A stretch of 64,000 nucleotides of DNA from an uncultured Pelagibacteraceae bacterium (GTDB taxonomy: Bacteria > Pseudomonadota > Alphaproteobacteria > Pelagibacterales > Pelagibacteraceae), in NCBI GenBank assembly GCA_902620465.1, contig CACNIF010000001.1, positions 1 to 64,000 of the forward strand, given 5' to 3'. A model generated the notes under the pieces. It made no database searches, was not told the origin of the DNA, and was given only the letters and a program-made list of their open reading frames with translations. Each line of letters starts with the position of its first letter. Position 1 is the stretch's first letter. Shown here one piece after another: positions 27,019 to 37,575 of this stretch. The position numbers and the translations under genes were made by a program.

Positions 27019-27387
27019 CTACTTATTTGTTTGTTTAATTAAATTTTCAATTTTTTCTGCATATTCAAAGGACTCGTCCTTACGAAAAAGAATTTTTGGT
27101 AAAAACTTTGCGATAATTTTTTGAGACAAAATTTTTCTTATTAAAAAAGAATATTCTTTTAATTTTTCAATCGTTTTATCAGAATCTTTACCACCTAATG
27201 GTAATACATATGCTTTAGCTATTTTCAAATCTTGGCTCATTCTAACTTCTGTTACTGTTATATTATTTGTTTCTAAATTGGGAATTTTTGCCTCATTCCT
27301 TATAAAAATCATACTCAAAGACTGTTTAATCATCTCGCCAACTCTAAGTTGCCTTTGGGTAAATTGTTTTCCTATTCTATCAGCCAT
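27019..27387 (-). CDS. rbfA: Ribosome-binding factor A
   Basis: A KH-fold late maturation factor of the 30S subunit. The 122-residue protein starts with the diagnostic QRQLRVGEMIKQSL and contains TEVRMSQDLKIAKAYVLPL. The start overlaps the infB stop by one base (TAATG), so it is translationally coupled. The length is typical. Confidence 0.94.
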   Translation of the reverse strand: MADRIGKQFTQRQLRVGEMIKQSLSMIFIRNEAKIPNLETNNITVTEVRMSQDLKIAKAYVLPLGGKDSDKTIEKLKEYSFLIRKILSQKIIAKFLPKILFRKDESFEYAEKIENLIKQTNK

Positions 27388-29606
27388 TATATTGACCTTT
27401 CTATAGATGTAACATTAAAAGCTTCAATTGTATCATTTTTTTGAAAATCCATGTAATCTTTAAGAGCGATACCACACTCCTGGCCAATATCTACCTGTTT
27501 TACCTGATTTTTTTCTCTGAATATTGTTGCTATTTTACCAGTATAAATAATCGTGCCATCTCTAATAATTCTTACGCTGGAATTCGCAAGAATTTCACCC
27601 TCTGTTACTTTAGAACCTGCAACTTTGCCTGCGCCAGATACTTTAAATATTTCTAAAATTTGAGCAGTGCCTGTTATACTTTCTTGCACATCTGGGGCCA
27701 GTAGTCCTGACATACTTTTTTTAACAAAGTCCAACACCTCATAGATTATGTTATATGTTGAGATCTTTATATTTTCATCTTCAGCTAGTTTTTTTGCTTC
27801 TTTACTTGGTTTTACATTAAAAGCTATTAAAACAGCTTGTGATGCTTTAGCTAAAGTAACGTCAGTTTCTGTTATCATTCCTATATCCGCTAAAATAATT
27901 TTTGGTTTCACCTCATCATGTTTAATTTGATTGATTGCACTTTTGATAGCTTCTGAGGAACCGTGGACGTCTGATTTGATAATTAAATTTAAATCCTGAG
28001 ATGATTTATTTGAAAATGCTGATTCTTGTGTTGCAAAAGATAGAGGATTTTTAATATCTTTATTTTCCTCTGTTCTATTCTCACTAAGAGTTTTTGCTTC
28101 TTTTTCACTATCAAGAACAATAAAATCATCTCCTGATTTTGCAGCACCGTTTATACCCAAAATTTCTACTGGTGTTGATGGAATTGCTTTAGCAACATTT
28201 TCGCCTTTATCATTTATGATGGCTCTTATTTTGCCCCATTTTATTCCACTTACAAAAAAGTCTCCTTTTCTTAAAGTACCACTAGTTACAATAATATTTG
28301 CGACAGGACCTCTACCAACATCAATTTTTGACTCTAGAACTACTCCAGTAGCTTTTGAGTCAAAATCAGTCTTTAAATCTAAAATTTCTGCTTGTAAAGT
28401 TATTGCTTCAAGCAATTTGTCTAAATTCGTTTTTGTTTTAGTAGAGATTTCAACCATTAATGTATCACCTGATAAATCCTCAGCAATCAACTCATGTTCT
28501 AATAATTGATTTTTTATTTTTTGAGGATCAGCATCTGGTAAATCACATTTATTTATCGCTACAACTATAGGGACTTTTGCAGCTTTTGCATGTCTTATTG
28601 ACTCTACTGTTTGAGGTTTAACTCCATCATCTGCTGCAACTACTAAAACAACAATATCAGTTAATTTTGATCCTCTTGCACGCATTTCGGTAAAAGCAGC
28701 ATGTCCGGGAGTATCAATAAAAGTTAAATTATTATCACCACTTTTGATTTGATAAGCTCCAATATGTTGTGTAATTCCACCAAATTCTCCTGACACTACA
28801 TTGGCACTTCTTAGAACATCCAAAACAGAAGTTTTTCCATGATCAACATGACCCATTACAGTTATTATCGGAGCTCTATTTTTTAAATTTTCAGTTCGAG
28901 AGTCTTTTATTTTCTTTATTATCTCCTCTGCTTTTTCTTCCCTAATAGGATTATGTCCAAATTCTTTTACTAAATACTCAGCAGTATCAGCAGCTAATGT
29001 TTGATTTATTGTTACAGTAACCCCCATTCCAAATAAATGTTTAATTACGTTACTAGACTGTTCAGCCATTCTATTGGCTAACTCTCTTACGGTTATAGCT
29101 TCAGGAATATTTATATTCCTTTTAATAGGTTTTTGATTTTCTTTACTATCTTCTTTATTTACGTTTTTAAGTTCTTTTTGCCTTGCTCTTTTTACAGAAG
29201 CTAAACTTCTTTCTCTTGTCTCTATTTCATCGCTTAACGCCCTAGAAACTGTTAATTTTACATCTCTTTTTTTTAAACTACTTGTCTTAGATTTTTTATC
29301 TTTATCATCTTCTCCTTTGAATCTTTTTGTTGCCCTTTGCTCTGCCAGCTTACGTTTTTCAAAATCACTTATTCCTGAATTAGGATTATTTATTTTGAAA
29401 TTCGTTTTATAGTTGTCAGCTTTTTTATAGTTCGTTAAAGTGGATTTATACCCACTTCCTTTAGAAAACTTCCCTTTACCCTGAAATTTAGGTGACTGTC
29501 TGTTAATTATAACTGTTTTTTTTCCCTGATTATTTACACTATCAATATTTTTAAATGACTTTTTAGGACCACCAGAAATTGTTAATTTTGTTTTTTTGTT
29601 TTCCAT
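27387..29606 (-). CDS. infB: Translation initiation factor IF-2
   Basis: A GTPase that places initiator tRNA on the ribosome. The 739-residue protein has a lysine-rich N-terminal extension, the IF2-N segment ([21 protein letters not shown]), the G domain with [19 protein letters not shown] and NKCD, then domains II-IV. The N-terminal extension is short compared with E. coli (890 residues), in line with a reduced genome. It lies 10 bases after nusA; ylxR is not between them. Confidence 0.98.
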   Translation of the reverse strand: MENKKTKLTISGGPKKSFKNIDSVNNQGKKTVIINRQSPKFQGKGKFSKGSGYKSTLTNYKKADNYKTNFKINNPNSGISDFEKRKLAEQRATKRFKGEDDKDKKSKTSSLKKRDVKLTVSRALSDEIETRERSLASVKRARQKELKNVNKEDSKENQKPIKRNINIPEAITVRELANRMAEQSSNVIKHLFGMGVTVTINQTLAADTAEYLVKEFGHNPIREEKAEEIIKKIKDSRTENLKNRAPIITVMGHVDHGKTSVLDVLRSANVVSGEFGGITQHIGAYQIKSGDNNLTFIDTPGHAAFTEMRARGSKLTDIVVLVVAADDGVKPQTVESIRHAKAAKVPIVVAINKCDLPDADPQKIKNQLLEHELIAEDLSGDTLMVEISTKTKTNLDKLLEAITLQAEILDLKTDFDSKATGVVLESKIDVGRGPVANIIVTSGTLRKGDFFVSGIKWGKIRAIINDKGENVAKAIPSTPVEILGINGAAKSGDDFIVLDSEKEAKTLSENRTEENKDIKNPLSFATQESAFSNKSSQDLNLIIKSDVHGSSEAIKSAINQIKHDEVKPKIILADIGMITETDVTLAKASQAVLIAFNVKPSKEAKKLAEDENIKISTYNIIYEVLDFVKKSMSGLLAPDVQESITGTAQILEIFKVSGAGKVAGSKVTEGEILANSSVRIIRDGTIIYTGKIATIFREKNQVKQVDIGQECGIALKDYMDFQKNDTIEAFNVTSIERSI

Positions 29607-29616
29607 TACTCATCTC

Positions 29617-31170
29617 TCAATCTTTATAAACTATGTTTCTTGCTGACATAATTAGTTCATCAGCTTCAACTTTTGACAATGCAAAGTCCTCTAAATATCC
29701 TTGTATCTTTATTTTTTCACCTTTGACAACATCAAAGCCTCCAGTTAATTCATCCGATGCTAGATCAGCAAAATCCTCAAGTTTTAAAATTTTTTGCTCA
29801 CCCAAAGTTAATAACATGCCAGGTGTTAAGCCCTTCAAGTTAATCAAATCATCTGATATTCCTAAATCTTTGATTCTTTGTGAAATATCCTCTTGGTCTT
29901 TCTCATAAAATTCTTTTGCTCTTTCGATCAAAGCTTTAGCTGTATCTTCTTCAATCCCCTCTATATTTTTAAAATTATCCAAAGAGCTGTCTTTAATATC
30001 ATCTATAGTCGAAAAACCTTCTGCAACAAGTAATTGACCTAGAGTTTCATCCAACTCTAAATTTTTGACAAAGTTTTCTGTTTTTTCTTTAAATTCTTGT
30101 TGTCTTCTCTCAGAGTCCTCTTGATCTGTCATTATATTAATTTCATAATTTAATAGTTTTGTGGCAAGTCTGACATTTTGTCCTCTACGACCTATCGCTT
30201 TACTAAGATTTTCCTCGGTTAAAATTACATCCAACTTTTTTCTTTCAATATCAACATTGACTCGTTGAACTTCAGCAGGAGATAATGCATTAGAAACTAA
30301 AATTGCAGGATCCTCTGACCAGTTAACTATATCAATTTTCTCACCTTGTAATTCATTAACAACTGCCTGAACTCTTGAACCTCTCATTCCAACACAAGCA
30401 CCTACAGGGTCTAACGAGGTATCTATTGCTTTAACACAAATCTTTGCTCTACTTCCGGGATCTCTAGAAGATGATTTGATTTCTATCAATCCATCGTAAA
30501 TTTCAGGCACTTCCTGTACAAAAAGCTTTTCCATAAACTTTGGATGGGCTCTAGATAAAAAAATTTGTTGACCCTTATTTTCTCTTCTAACATCATAACA
30601 ATATGCTTTAATTCTATCACCAGCTTTTATATTTTCTCTGGGAATAAGTTCATTTTTTTGAATTATTGCCTCTGTTCTTCCAAGGTCAACTATAATATTT
30701 CCAAATTCGAGTCTTTTTACTATCCCGCTTAAAATTGAGTCTTGTTTGTCTTTAAAATCGTTAAATTGCCTCTCTCTTTCTGCTTCCCGAACATTAAAAC
30801 TGATAACTTGTTTAGCAGTTTGTGCAGCAATTCTTCCAAAATCAAATGCTGGAAGTGGTTGAAGAATTTCATCACCAATTTTTTTATCTTTATTTTGTTG
30901 ATTTAAATCTATAGCATCTTTCAATTTTATTTCTGTATTTGAATTTTCAGGATTTTCGGAAATTATTAATTTTCTAAATATCTCTATATCTCCATTTTCT
31001 CTATTAATAGAAACTTTAATTTCATTATCTTGACCAAACTTAGACTTGGCAGCTTTTGCTATTCCAGTTTCCATTGAATTGATGATTAGCTCTTTATCAA
31101 TGGCCTTCTCTAAAGCCACCGCTTCAGCTATTCTTAACAATTCTAATTTATCAGCTCTTTTATTTAACAT
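29617..31170 (-). CDS. nusA: Transcription termination/antitermination factor NusA
   Basis: An RNA polymerase-bound pausing and antitermination factor. From the chosen ATG at 31170 (MLNKRADKLELLRIAE) it has 517 residues: N-terminal polymerase-binding domain, S1 domain (about 133-200), KH1 (VGACVGMRGSRVQAV), KH2 (KAIGRRGQNVRLA) and C-terminal helical repeats. An in-frame ATG at 31206 is rejected because it lies within a terminator hairpin. rimP, normally upstream, is absent; metK precedes it. Confidence 0.97.
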   Translation of the reverse strand: MLNKRADKLELLRIAEAVALEKAIDKELIINSMETGIAKAAKSKFGQDNEIKVSINRENGDIEIFRKLIISENPENSNTEIKLKDAIDLNQQNKDKKIGDEILQPLPAFDFGRIAAQTAKQVISFNVREAERERQFNDFKDKQDSILSGIVKRLEFGNIIVDLGRTEAIIQKNELIPRENIKAGDRIKAYCYDVRRENKGQQIFLSRAHPKFMEKLFVQEVPEIYDGLIEIKSSSRDPGSRAKICVKAIDTSLDPVGACVGMRGSRVQAVVNELQGEKIDIVNWSEDPAILVSNALSPAEVQRVNVDIERKKLDVILTEENLSKAIGRRGQNVRLATKLLNYEINIMTDQEDSERRQQEFKEKTENFVKNLELDETLGQLLVAEGFSTIDDIKDSSLDNFKNIEGIEEDTAKALIERAKEFYEKDQEDISQRIKDLGISDDLINLKGLTPGMLLTLGEQKILKLEDFADLASDELTGGFDVVKGEKIKIQGYLEDFALSKVEADELIMSARNIVYKD

Positions 31171-31182
31171 TTTTGTAACCCC

Positions 31183-31209
31183 AAAAAAAAATGGGCCAAA
31201 GCCCATTTT
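31183..31209 (-). terminator. Intrinsic terminator directly upstream of nusA
   Basis: On the minus strand AAAATGGGC and GCCCATTTT form a perfect 9-bp stem with a 4-base loop, followed by nine T residues in total. It stops transcription arriving from metK, 56 bases upstream. The T-run ends only 12 bases before the nusA ATG, leaving no room for a separate promoter after it, so it may instead be an attenuator for nusA. Confidence 0.88.
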
Positions 31210-31264
31210 AGAAATCGAGAATGTATTCGAAATATATTAAAGTTTTTTAATTATTCAATAAAAA

Positions 31265-32434
31265 CTATTTAGTAAAAACATTAGTTTTATCAATATTTTC
31301 CCAAGAAAAAGCTCCGTCTCTTTCGGGAGTTCTTCCAAAATGACCATAGGCAGCTGTTTTTTGATAAATAGCTTTATTCAACCCTAGCATTTCTCTAATA
31401 CCTCTTGGACTCAAGTCAAAATTTTCTTTGATTCTTTCTGTGACAAACTTGTTTTTATCTACATCATCATCAAAAAGATTTACATAAATTGATAAAGGTT
31501 TTGAAACTCCAATTGCATATGCTAATTGGATTAAACATTTTTCAGCGATTTTTGAGGCAACGATATTTTTTGCGATATATCTTGCAGCATAAGCTGCTGA
31601 TCTATCAACCTTTGTTGGGTCTTTTCCAGAAAACGCTCCCCCACCATGAGGTGCAGCTCCACCATATGTATCTACAATAATTTTTCTTCCTGTTAATCCA
31701 CAATCACCGTCAGGGCCTCCAATAACAAAATTTCCAGTTGGATTTACATAAAACTCATCATCTTCAAAATCATTCATAAATTCTTTTGGAATTGTTTTTA
31801 GCATATATGGTCTTAATATTTCTCTAACTTGTTCTTGACTCACATCAGCTGAATGTTGAGAAGAAATAACTATTGACTTAACTTTTGAAGGTTTTCCATT
31901 CAAATATTGAAACGTGACTTGGCTTTTAGAGTCCGGTTCAATATTTTTTAATTTTCCAGATTTTCTATCCTCAGCCATTAGTCTTAAAATTTTATGTGAG
32001 TAATGAATTGGTGCTGGCATTAAAACATCAGTTTCATCACATGCATATCCAAACATTATTCCTTGATCTCCAGCTCCTTCTTCTTTATTTCCCTTTGAGT
32101 CTACTCCCATCGCAATATCTGCAGATTGTGAATGAAGATGAGACTCTATTTTGGTAGCTTCTTTCCAAGTGAAACCTTCTTGATCATAACCAATATCTTT
32201 AATGCAATCCCTAACATTTTTTATAAGATCTTCTTTATTTATTTCTGGTCCTCTTACCTCCCCGGCTAAAACAACCTTATTAGTAGTTGTTAGAGTTTCA
32301 CAAGCAACTCTTGCATAAGGATCTTTTGATAAATAAGTATCTACAACCATATCAGATATTCTATCGGAAACTTTGTCTGGATGTCCCTCAGAAACAGACT
32401 CACTAGTAAAAAGAAAATTTTTTAAATTACTCAT
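31265..32434 (-). CDS. metK: S-adenosylmethionine synthetase
   Basis: Makes S-adenosylmethionine from methionine and ATP. The 389-residue protein has the ATP motif [14 protein letters not shown], the [12 protein letters not shown] signature and the P-loop-like [16 protein letters not shown]. All domains are complete. It overlaps lnt by 8 bases, placing it last in the minus-strand tsaB-fur-miaB-phoH-ybeY-lnt-metK run. No SAM riboswitch is visible upstream, since lnt is translated through that region. Confidence 0.98.
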   Translation of the reverse strand: MSNLKNFLFTSESVSEGHPDKVSDRISDMVVDTYLSKDPYARVACETLTTTNKVVLAGEVRGPEINKEDLIKNVRDCIKDIGYDQEGFTWKEATKIESHLHSQSADIAMGVDSKGNKEEGAGDQGIMFGYACDETDVLMPAPIHYSHKILRLMAEDRKSGKLKNIEPDSKSQVTFQYLNGKPSKVKSIVISSQHSADVSQEQVREILRPYMLKTIPKEFMNDFEDDEFYVNPTGNFVIGGPDGDCGLTGRKIIVDTYGGAAPHGGGAFSGKDPTKVDRSAAYAARYIAKNIVASKIAEKCLIQLAYAIGVSKPLSIYVNLFDDDVDKNKFVTERIKENFDLSPRGIREMLGLNKAIYQKTAAYGHFGRTPERDGAFSWENIDKTNVFTK

Positions 32435-33971
32435 CTTTGATCCTATTAAATGAAAAAATTAATAAAATATACAACAAAATTAATAAGATAAATATTTTGT
32501 TTCCATATAAAGAAAATATAGTTTGATTAAAGTCTCTTCTTTTTTCAAAATCAATAAAACCAGCATTGTTATAATCAATTTTTTTTTCAATCTCCCCTAG
32601 TGGGTTAATTATTGCTGTCATACCATTATTTGCTGACCTTAAGACATATTTTCCAGTTTCAATAGCTCTGAATATGCTGTGAGAGAAGTGTTGTTTAGGA
32701 CCGGCAGATTTACCAAACCATCCATCTTCTGATATATTTATTATAAAATCGTAATCATTATCTTTTGTCAGATTGCCACTATAAATTATCTCATAACAAA
32801 TTAATGGTAAAAATTTGAAACCTTGAAAGTTATTTTTTATATGAATAATTTTTCTTTCGTCTCCCTTAGAAAAAGATCCAATGTTATTTGTAATTGTTTT
32901 TAAACCAATTTTATTAAGCAAATTTTCAAATGGAAGAAATTCACCAAAAGGAACCAAATTTATTTTATTGTAATTTTGAACTAAATTTAATTTATTATCA
33001 ATAATTGAGAGTGAATTAAAATACTGATAATTTTCGTTCATTAATGATCTACTGGAAATACCAAGTCCAATTAAATGATTTTCGTTAAAGTTTTCAGTAA
33101 ATAAACTCTCATATAACTTTAATTCATCTAGATACGTATTTGGTATAATTCCTTCCGGCCACAAAAAAAAGGTTTTTTGATAAGGTTCGGGTGAACTTAA
33201 ATTTATCAACTCATTAATGATATTTTCTGTTTGATTATCACTGTAAAATCTATCTAAACTTATATTTGATCCAATTATCCTTATCAAATAAGGATTTTTT
33301 ACAATTTTTTCATTTAAAAAACTTTGCTTATATGATTTTCCGTAAAATAAAAATAATATTGGAATTAGTAAAATTATAATAGAAATAAAACTTTCAATTT
33401 TTGATTTTTTTAAAATATAAATTGCAGGTGCGGAAAAAAAACTAATTATTAAAAGATTTAGTGCGTATGTTCCAATTATTGATGCAAAACTTATAAAACT
33501 TAGTTTCTCCGAAAGACTGTAAATAAATAAGTTCCAAGGAAAACCTGTAAGAATATTTCCTCTTAAAAATTCGACCAATCCAAAAAGAAGAGAAAATAGA
33601 AAAAAAGAGCTTAATAATCTTTTTAATCCAAATTTATAAAAGATAAATGTTGCTAACCCATAGAATAGACCCAAAAAAGATGGAATAAGAATTAAAGCAA
33701 CCGGTATTAAAAATTTGAAATTTGGATCAAAAGTAAGTGATATGGTTATCCAATATAAATTGCTTAAAAAATAACTTATACCAAATAGCCAACCATAAAG
33801 AAAGAAAAATTTTCCATTCTTTTGATCATTAAGTTTCTTAAACAGAAAAATAAATAAAATACTAAATGTGAAAAAATTTACAAAGAAATAATTCAAAGGT
33901 GGAAGGCTTAAAGACGTTATTCCTCCTAGGATTAACAAAAGTAATATTTCTATTAAAAATTTTTTATTCAA
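32427..33971 (-). CDS. lnt: Apolipoprotein N-acyltransferase
   Basis: Adds the third acyl chain to lipoproteins in the inner membrane. The 514-residue protein has about six to seven N-terminal membrane helices, then a nitrilase-type periplasmic domain with a catalytic triad near E270 (LWPEGIIPN), K334 ([12 protein letters not shown]) and C392 ([10 protein letters not shown]), close to E. coli E267/K335/C387. The window encodes several likely client lipoproteins: LptM-like, LptE, BON and DUF3576. Confidence 0.96.
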   Translation of the reverse strand: MNKKFLIEILLLLILGGITSLSLPPLNYFFVNFFTFSILFIFLFKKLNDQKNGKFFFLYGWLFGISYFLSNLYWITISLTFDPNFKFLIPVALILIPSFLGLFYGLATFIFYKFGLKRLLSSFFLFSLLFGLVEFLRGNILTGFPWNLFIYSLSEKLSFISFASIIGTYALNLLIISFFSAPAIYILKKSKIESFISIIILLIPILFLFYGKSYKQSFLNEKIVKNPYLIRIIGSNISLDRFYSDNQTENIINELINLSSPEPYQKTFFLWPEGIIPNTYLDELKLYESLFTENFNENHLIGLGISSRSLMNENYQYFNSLSIIDNKLNLVQNYNKINLVPFGEFLPFENLLNKIGLKTITNNIGSFSKGDERKIIHIKNNFQGFKFLPLICYEIIYSGNLTKDNDYDFIINISEDGWFGKSAGPKQHFSHSIFRAIETGKYVLRSANNGMTAIINPLGEIEKKIDYNNAGFIDFEKRRDFNQTIFSLYGNKIFILLILLYILLIFSFNRIKDE

Positions 33972-33972
33972 C

Positions 33973-34434
33973 TTAAATTAAAATTTTTCTAACTGATCTA
34001 AATATTTTTTGTTCTTCACGAAACATTATCTGATATTCCTTTTCTTTTATGTGATTAAAATTTAGTAAGTGTAAAAAACCATGAATAAAAATTTTTGTAA
34101 CTTTTTCTTTAAAATCATAATTATTTATATTTTTAGGTTTATTCATATAATTAAAACTTATAATAACGTCTCCTAAATAAACTTCTTTGAAGTTTTTTAA
34201 TTTTTTTTGTAATGGAAAAGATAGCACATCTGTATGTTTGTTTTTATTCCTAAATTTTTTATTTAATCTTTTAATATTTTTATTGTTAGAAAGTAATAAT
34301 GTTAAATAAACTCTTTTATTTATAAATTTAAATTTTTTTGGAAAATGTCTGCATAGTTGGTTAAAAAAAATTTCCTTTTTCTTAATTTTTTTTGACCAAG
34401 ATTTTTCCTCGGTGAGGACATTAACTTTGATCAT
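33973..34434 (-). CDS. ybeY: Endoribonuclease YbeY
   Basis: A zinc-dependent RNase for 16S rRNA 3' maturation and ribosome quality control. The metal motif HGFLHLLNFNH (the HGxLHLxxxxH pattern) is intact. I choose the ATG at 34434 (153 residues); a GTG at 34440 would add two residues. The start lies 14 bases inside the end of the phoH-like gene, the standard partner. Confidence 0.95.
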   Translation of the reverse strand: MIKVNVLTEEKSWSKKIKKKEIFFNQLCRHFPKKFKFINKRVYLTLLLSNNKNIKRLNKKFRNKNKHTDVLSFPLQKKLKNFKEVYLGDVIISFNYMNKPKNINNYDFKEKVTKIFIHGFLHLLNFNHIKEKEYQIMFREEQKIFRSVRKILI

Positions 34435-35425
34435 TGTCACTTGAATATGCTTTTACAATTTTTGATACTAAAGGATGTCTTACAACATCTGAATGATCAA
34501 AATCTATAACTTTAATTTCATCTAAATGGGATAATAATTTCTTAGCTCTATCCAAACCTGACATATGTTTATTCGGAAGGTCTATCTGTGAAGGATCACC
34601 ATTAACTACTATTTTTGAGTTTTCGCCAATTCTTGTTAAAAACATTTTAATCTGAGTGTCTGTTGCATTCTGAGCTTCATCAAGTATTGCAAAAGAATTT
34701 TTAAGAGTTCTACCTCTCATAAATGCTAATGGAGCAATCTCAATATCTCCTATTTCAATCATCCTTTGAATTTTTTCAAAATGAAATAAATCGTAAAGTG
34801 AGTCATACAGAGGTCTTAGATATGGATCTACTTTTTCTTTCATATCTCCTGGTAAAAAGCCCAATCTTTCACCCGCCTCAACAGCTGGTCTTGATAGAAT
34901 TATTCTCTCAATCTTTTTTTCTAAAAGCATAGTAAGGCCAACAGCGACAGCAAGAAAAGTTTTTCCTGTTCCTGCTGGACCAGCAGAAATAACTATTTCA
35001 CTTTCCCTTAAAGCTCTAACATATCTTTTCTGTTTTTCAGATCTTGGAATAATAGATTTTTTAGGTGTTTTAATAATATCAGTAATATTTGAGTTTTTAA
35101 CTTTTTCATTAATCATAAATTGGTCCACAGATGATAAGATATCTTTGTTTTCAATATTTCCATTATTCAAAAATTGGTTTGCTAAAAATTGAATAGCGTT
35201 TTTAACAATTTCATTTTTTTTATCAGAAGACTTAATAAGTATTGAATTTCCTCTAGAATACAAGCTTGCTCCAGTAATTTTCTCTAATTCTTTTAAATTT
35301 TTATTAAATTCACCTACAATGCCCATCAGAAGGTTATTATCATTAAATATCACACTTAATGAGTTATTGTCTGAATAAACAAATTTTAAAAGCGCTTGAG
35401 TGTCTTTTTTAATTAAATTATTCAA
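34421..35425 (-). CDS. PhoH-like ATPase (YbeZ)
   Basis: A cytoplasmic P-loop ATPase that pairs with YbeY in ribosome or RNA metabolism. The 334-residue protein has an N-terminal KH-like/PhoH leader, Walker A SAGPAGTGKTFLAV (about residues 141-154) and Walker B SFAILDEAQNAT. The gene order miaB-phoH-ybeY-lnt is widely conserved in proteobacteria. It is 2 bases from miaB. Confidence 0.94.
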   Translation of the reverse strand: MNNLIKKDTQALLKFVYSDNNSLSVIFNDNNLLMGIVGEFNKNLKELEKITGASLYSRGNSILIKSSDKKNEIVKNAIQFLANQFLNNGNIENKDILSSVDQFMINEKVKNSNITDIIKTPKKSIIPRSEKQKRYVRALRESEIVISAGPAGTGKTFLAVAVGLTMLLEKKIERIILSRPAVEAGERLGFLPGDMKEKVDPYLRPLYDSLYDLFHFEKIQRMIEIGDIEIAPLAFMRGRTLKNSFAILDEAQNATDTQIKMFLTRIGENSKIVVNGDPSQIDLPNKHMSGLDRAKKLLSHLDEIKVIDFDHSDVVRHPLVSKIVKAYSSDNDQS

Positions 35426-35427
35426 AT

Positions 35428-36756
35428 TTATGCAACTCTCAATTTTGAAATTTCTAAAGTTTCACCAAAAAGTGTATTTTGATTACTACTGTTAATTTTA
35501 ACTTTTACAAGCTTTCCTACATCTTCATCTTTACCATCAAATATTACTGAAGTCATATAACCAGTTCTGCCAAAATACTTTGCACTTTCAGACACTCTAT
35601 TTTCTACTAACACCTCTATTACATTACCCTCCAAAGATCTATTCATTGTTTTTTGAAAATTAAATAATTCTTTTTGAACGATTGTTAGTCTTTCATTGCT
35701 TAACTTTCGATCAATTAATGGTAGATGAGAGGCTTTTGTACCTGGTCTTGGACTAAATACAAAAGAAAAAGAATTTATAAATTTTATCTTTTTTATAAGA
35801 TCAAGTGTCGAATTAAAATCACTCTCTTCCTCACCAGGGTAACCAATTATAAAATCACTAGAAAATTTAGCAGAGGGATTTTTTTTAATTATTTTTTCGT
35901 AAATTTGAAGATAATATTCAATATTATGATTTCTATTCATCAACTTTAAAATTTTATTTGAACCACTTTGGACTGGTAAATGAACAAGAGGCATTAATTT
36001 TTTCGAGGTCCCATATAAGTCAATTAAATCATCACTCATGTCAATTGGATGTGAAGTTGTATATCTAATTCTTAAAATTTCAGGAATTTTTTCTATTTCT
36101 AAAATTAAATTAGACAACTTATAATTTTCATTATTGTAAGCGTTAACATTCTGTCCCAATAAAGTAATCTCTCTAACTCCATTTCCTGCAAGGATTTTGG
36201 CCTCATTAACTATTTCATTAAATGGTCTGGAATATTCAGGACCTCTTGTATAAGGAACAACACAAAAGTGACAAAACTTATCACAACCTTCCTGTATAGT
36301 TAAAAAAGAAGATATTTTTTTAGATGAGTTTTTTATTTTATCCAAATAATTGAACTTTGAAACAGCATCAAAATGAGTTTCATCCAATCTCCTCTGATTA
36401 TTTAGGTATTCCTCAATCTTGTCATTAATTTTATGGTATGCTTGAGGACCAATAACTAGATCAATAAAAGGTTCTCTTTTTAACATCTCCTCGTTTTCCG
36501 CTTGAGCAACACATCCAGCAACTATGACAAAAGGTTTTTTTTTTAATCTAAATCTTTTTTTTACTCTACCTATCTCATGGTAAACTTTTTCTTTTGCCTT
36601 ATCTCTTATGTGACAAGTGTTTAGTAAAAAACAATTCGTATCGTCGAGATTTTCAGTTTTTGTAAATCCTATCTTTTTTACAGTATCAATTATTCGATTA
36701 GTGTCATACTCGTTCATTTGGCAACCAAATGTTTTGGCGAATATTTTTTTACTCAT
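35428..36756 (-). CDS. miaB: tRNA-2-methylthio-N6-dimethylallyladenosine synthase
   Basis: A radical-SAM methylthiotransferase acting on A37 of tRNAs. The 442-residue protein has the N-terminal UPF0004 domain with its three cluster cysteines (FGCQMN, NTCHIRD, AGCVAQ), the radical-SAM C158-x3-C162-x2-C165 in GCDKFCHFCVVPYTRG, and a C-terminal TRAM domain. It overlaps the fur-like gene by 8 bases. Confidence 0.97.
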   Translation of the reverse strand: MSKKIFAKTFGCQMNEYDTNRIIDTVKKIGFTKTENLDDTNCFLLNTCHIRDKAKEKVYHEIGRVKKRFRLKKKPFVIVAGCVAQAENEEMLKREPFIDLVIGPQAYHKINDKIEEYLNNQRRLDETHFDAVSKFNYLDKIKNSSKKISSFLTIQEGCDKFCHFCVVPYTRGPEYSRPFNEIVNEAKILAGNGVREITLLGQNVNAYNNENYKLSNLILEIEKIPEILRIRYTTSHPIDMSDDLIDLYGTSKKLMPLVHLPVQSGSNKILKLMNRNHNIEYYLQIYEKIIKKNPSAKFSSDFIIGYPGEEESDFNSTLDLIKKIKFINSFSFVFSPRPGTKASHLPLIDRKLSNERLTIVQKELFNFQKTMNRSLEGNVIEVLVENRVSESAKYFGRTGYMTSVIFDGKDEDVGKLVKVKINSSNQNTLFGETLEISKLRVA

Positions 36757-37180
36757 TTTTTTTATCTACTTTGACACCATAAAGCTCCAGCTTGTGGTCA
36801 ACTAATTTATATCCATATTTGTTTGCAATTTTTTTTTGGAGTTCTTCTATCTCTTCATCAACAAACTCTATAATATCACCAGTTTTAATATCAATTAAAT
36901 GATTATGATCATCATTTATTTCATATCTTGCCTTACCACCCTTAAAATCGTGTTTTGTCAGAATTCCAGCTTCTTCGAAAAGTTTTACAGTTCTATATAC
37001 TGTCGCGATGCTAATTTTAGGATCAATTTTTGAAACTCTATTATACAGCTCATCAACATCCGGATGATCAGACTCACCATAGGCTTTTTTTGACTCAGAA
37101 ATAACCTTAGCAATAATTCGTCTTTGATCAGTGAGTTTTACTCCTTGAGATTGACATTTTTGTTCAATTGTTTCTGACAT
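36749..37180 (-). CDS. fur: Ferric uptake regulator (Fur family)
   Basis: A 143-residue Fur-family repressor with the winged helix (LTDQRRIIAKV and SIATVYRTVKLFEEAGIL) and a metal motif DDHNHLIDIKTG. It lacks the structural CxxC pairs; its only cysteine is C9. In alphaproteobacteria proteins at this locus sense either iron (Fur) or manganese (Mur), which sequence alone does not settle. The near-perfect Fur boxes at 18.2 kb favour a classical recognition specificity. Confidence 0.9.
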   Translation of the reverse strand: MSETIEQKCQSQGVKLTDQRRIIAKVISESKKAYGESDHPDVDELYNRVSKIDPKISIATVYRTVKLFEEAGILTKHDFKGGKARYEINDDHNHLIDIKTGDIIEFVDEEIEELQKKIANKYGYKLVDHKLELYGVKVDKKNE

Positions 37181-37188
37181 ACGTATTT

Positions 37189-37575
37189 TTAACCCGAATA
37201 GATAGGATTAATCAAATTTTTTTCAACTTTAAATTTCTTACATAAATCTGGGATAAATTCATATTTTAAGAGTTTTTCTCCATTAAAGTCTCTGAAACTA
37301 AAACAATAATAATCAATTTTATTAACTAAATGAATAGCTTTAACGACTGATAATGAATTTCTGATGCCCGCAAAACTACCGGGTCCTCTATTTATATATA
37401 TATCTGAAATTTTTTTTAAATCTAAATTTTTTGACATTAAAAAATCGTTTAAAAGTATTATTAATCTCTCATAATTTTTTTTGCTATTTTCATGGCTAAC
37501 ATTATAATTGTTACCGTTTACAATGATCATGAAAAAAACTTTATCACTAGCCGCATCTATTATTAGCTTTGTCAT
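37189..37575 (-). CDS. tsaB: Shortened TsaB (t6A37 tRNA modification partner)
   Basis: TsaB is a scaffold protein of the TsaBDE complex that makes threonylcarbamoyl-adenosine 37. The 128 residues cover only the N-terminal actin-like lobe, with NRGPGSFAGIRNSLSV as the diagnostic motif (classically GPGSFTGIR). The C-terminal lobe of the usual 220-230-residue protein is missing, but the end (NLINPIYSG) looks like a natural TsaB terminus, so an internal deletion is likely. rimI, which usually follows, is absent. The gene overlaps the divergent deacetylase at the 5' end. Confidence 0.83.
   Translation of the reverse strand: MTKLIIDAASDKVFFMIIVNGNNYNVSHENSKKNYERLIILLNDFLMSKNLDLKKISDIYINRGPGSFAGIRNSLSVVKAIHLVNKIDYYCFSFRDFNGEKLLKYEFIPDLCKKFKVEKNLINPIYSG

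Noticed and set aside
31171..31206. Upstream start of nusA adding MGFGPFFFGVTK
   Set aside because: These codons are the terminator hairpin and its T-run; the ATG at 31170 begins the conserved NusA N-terminus.
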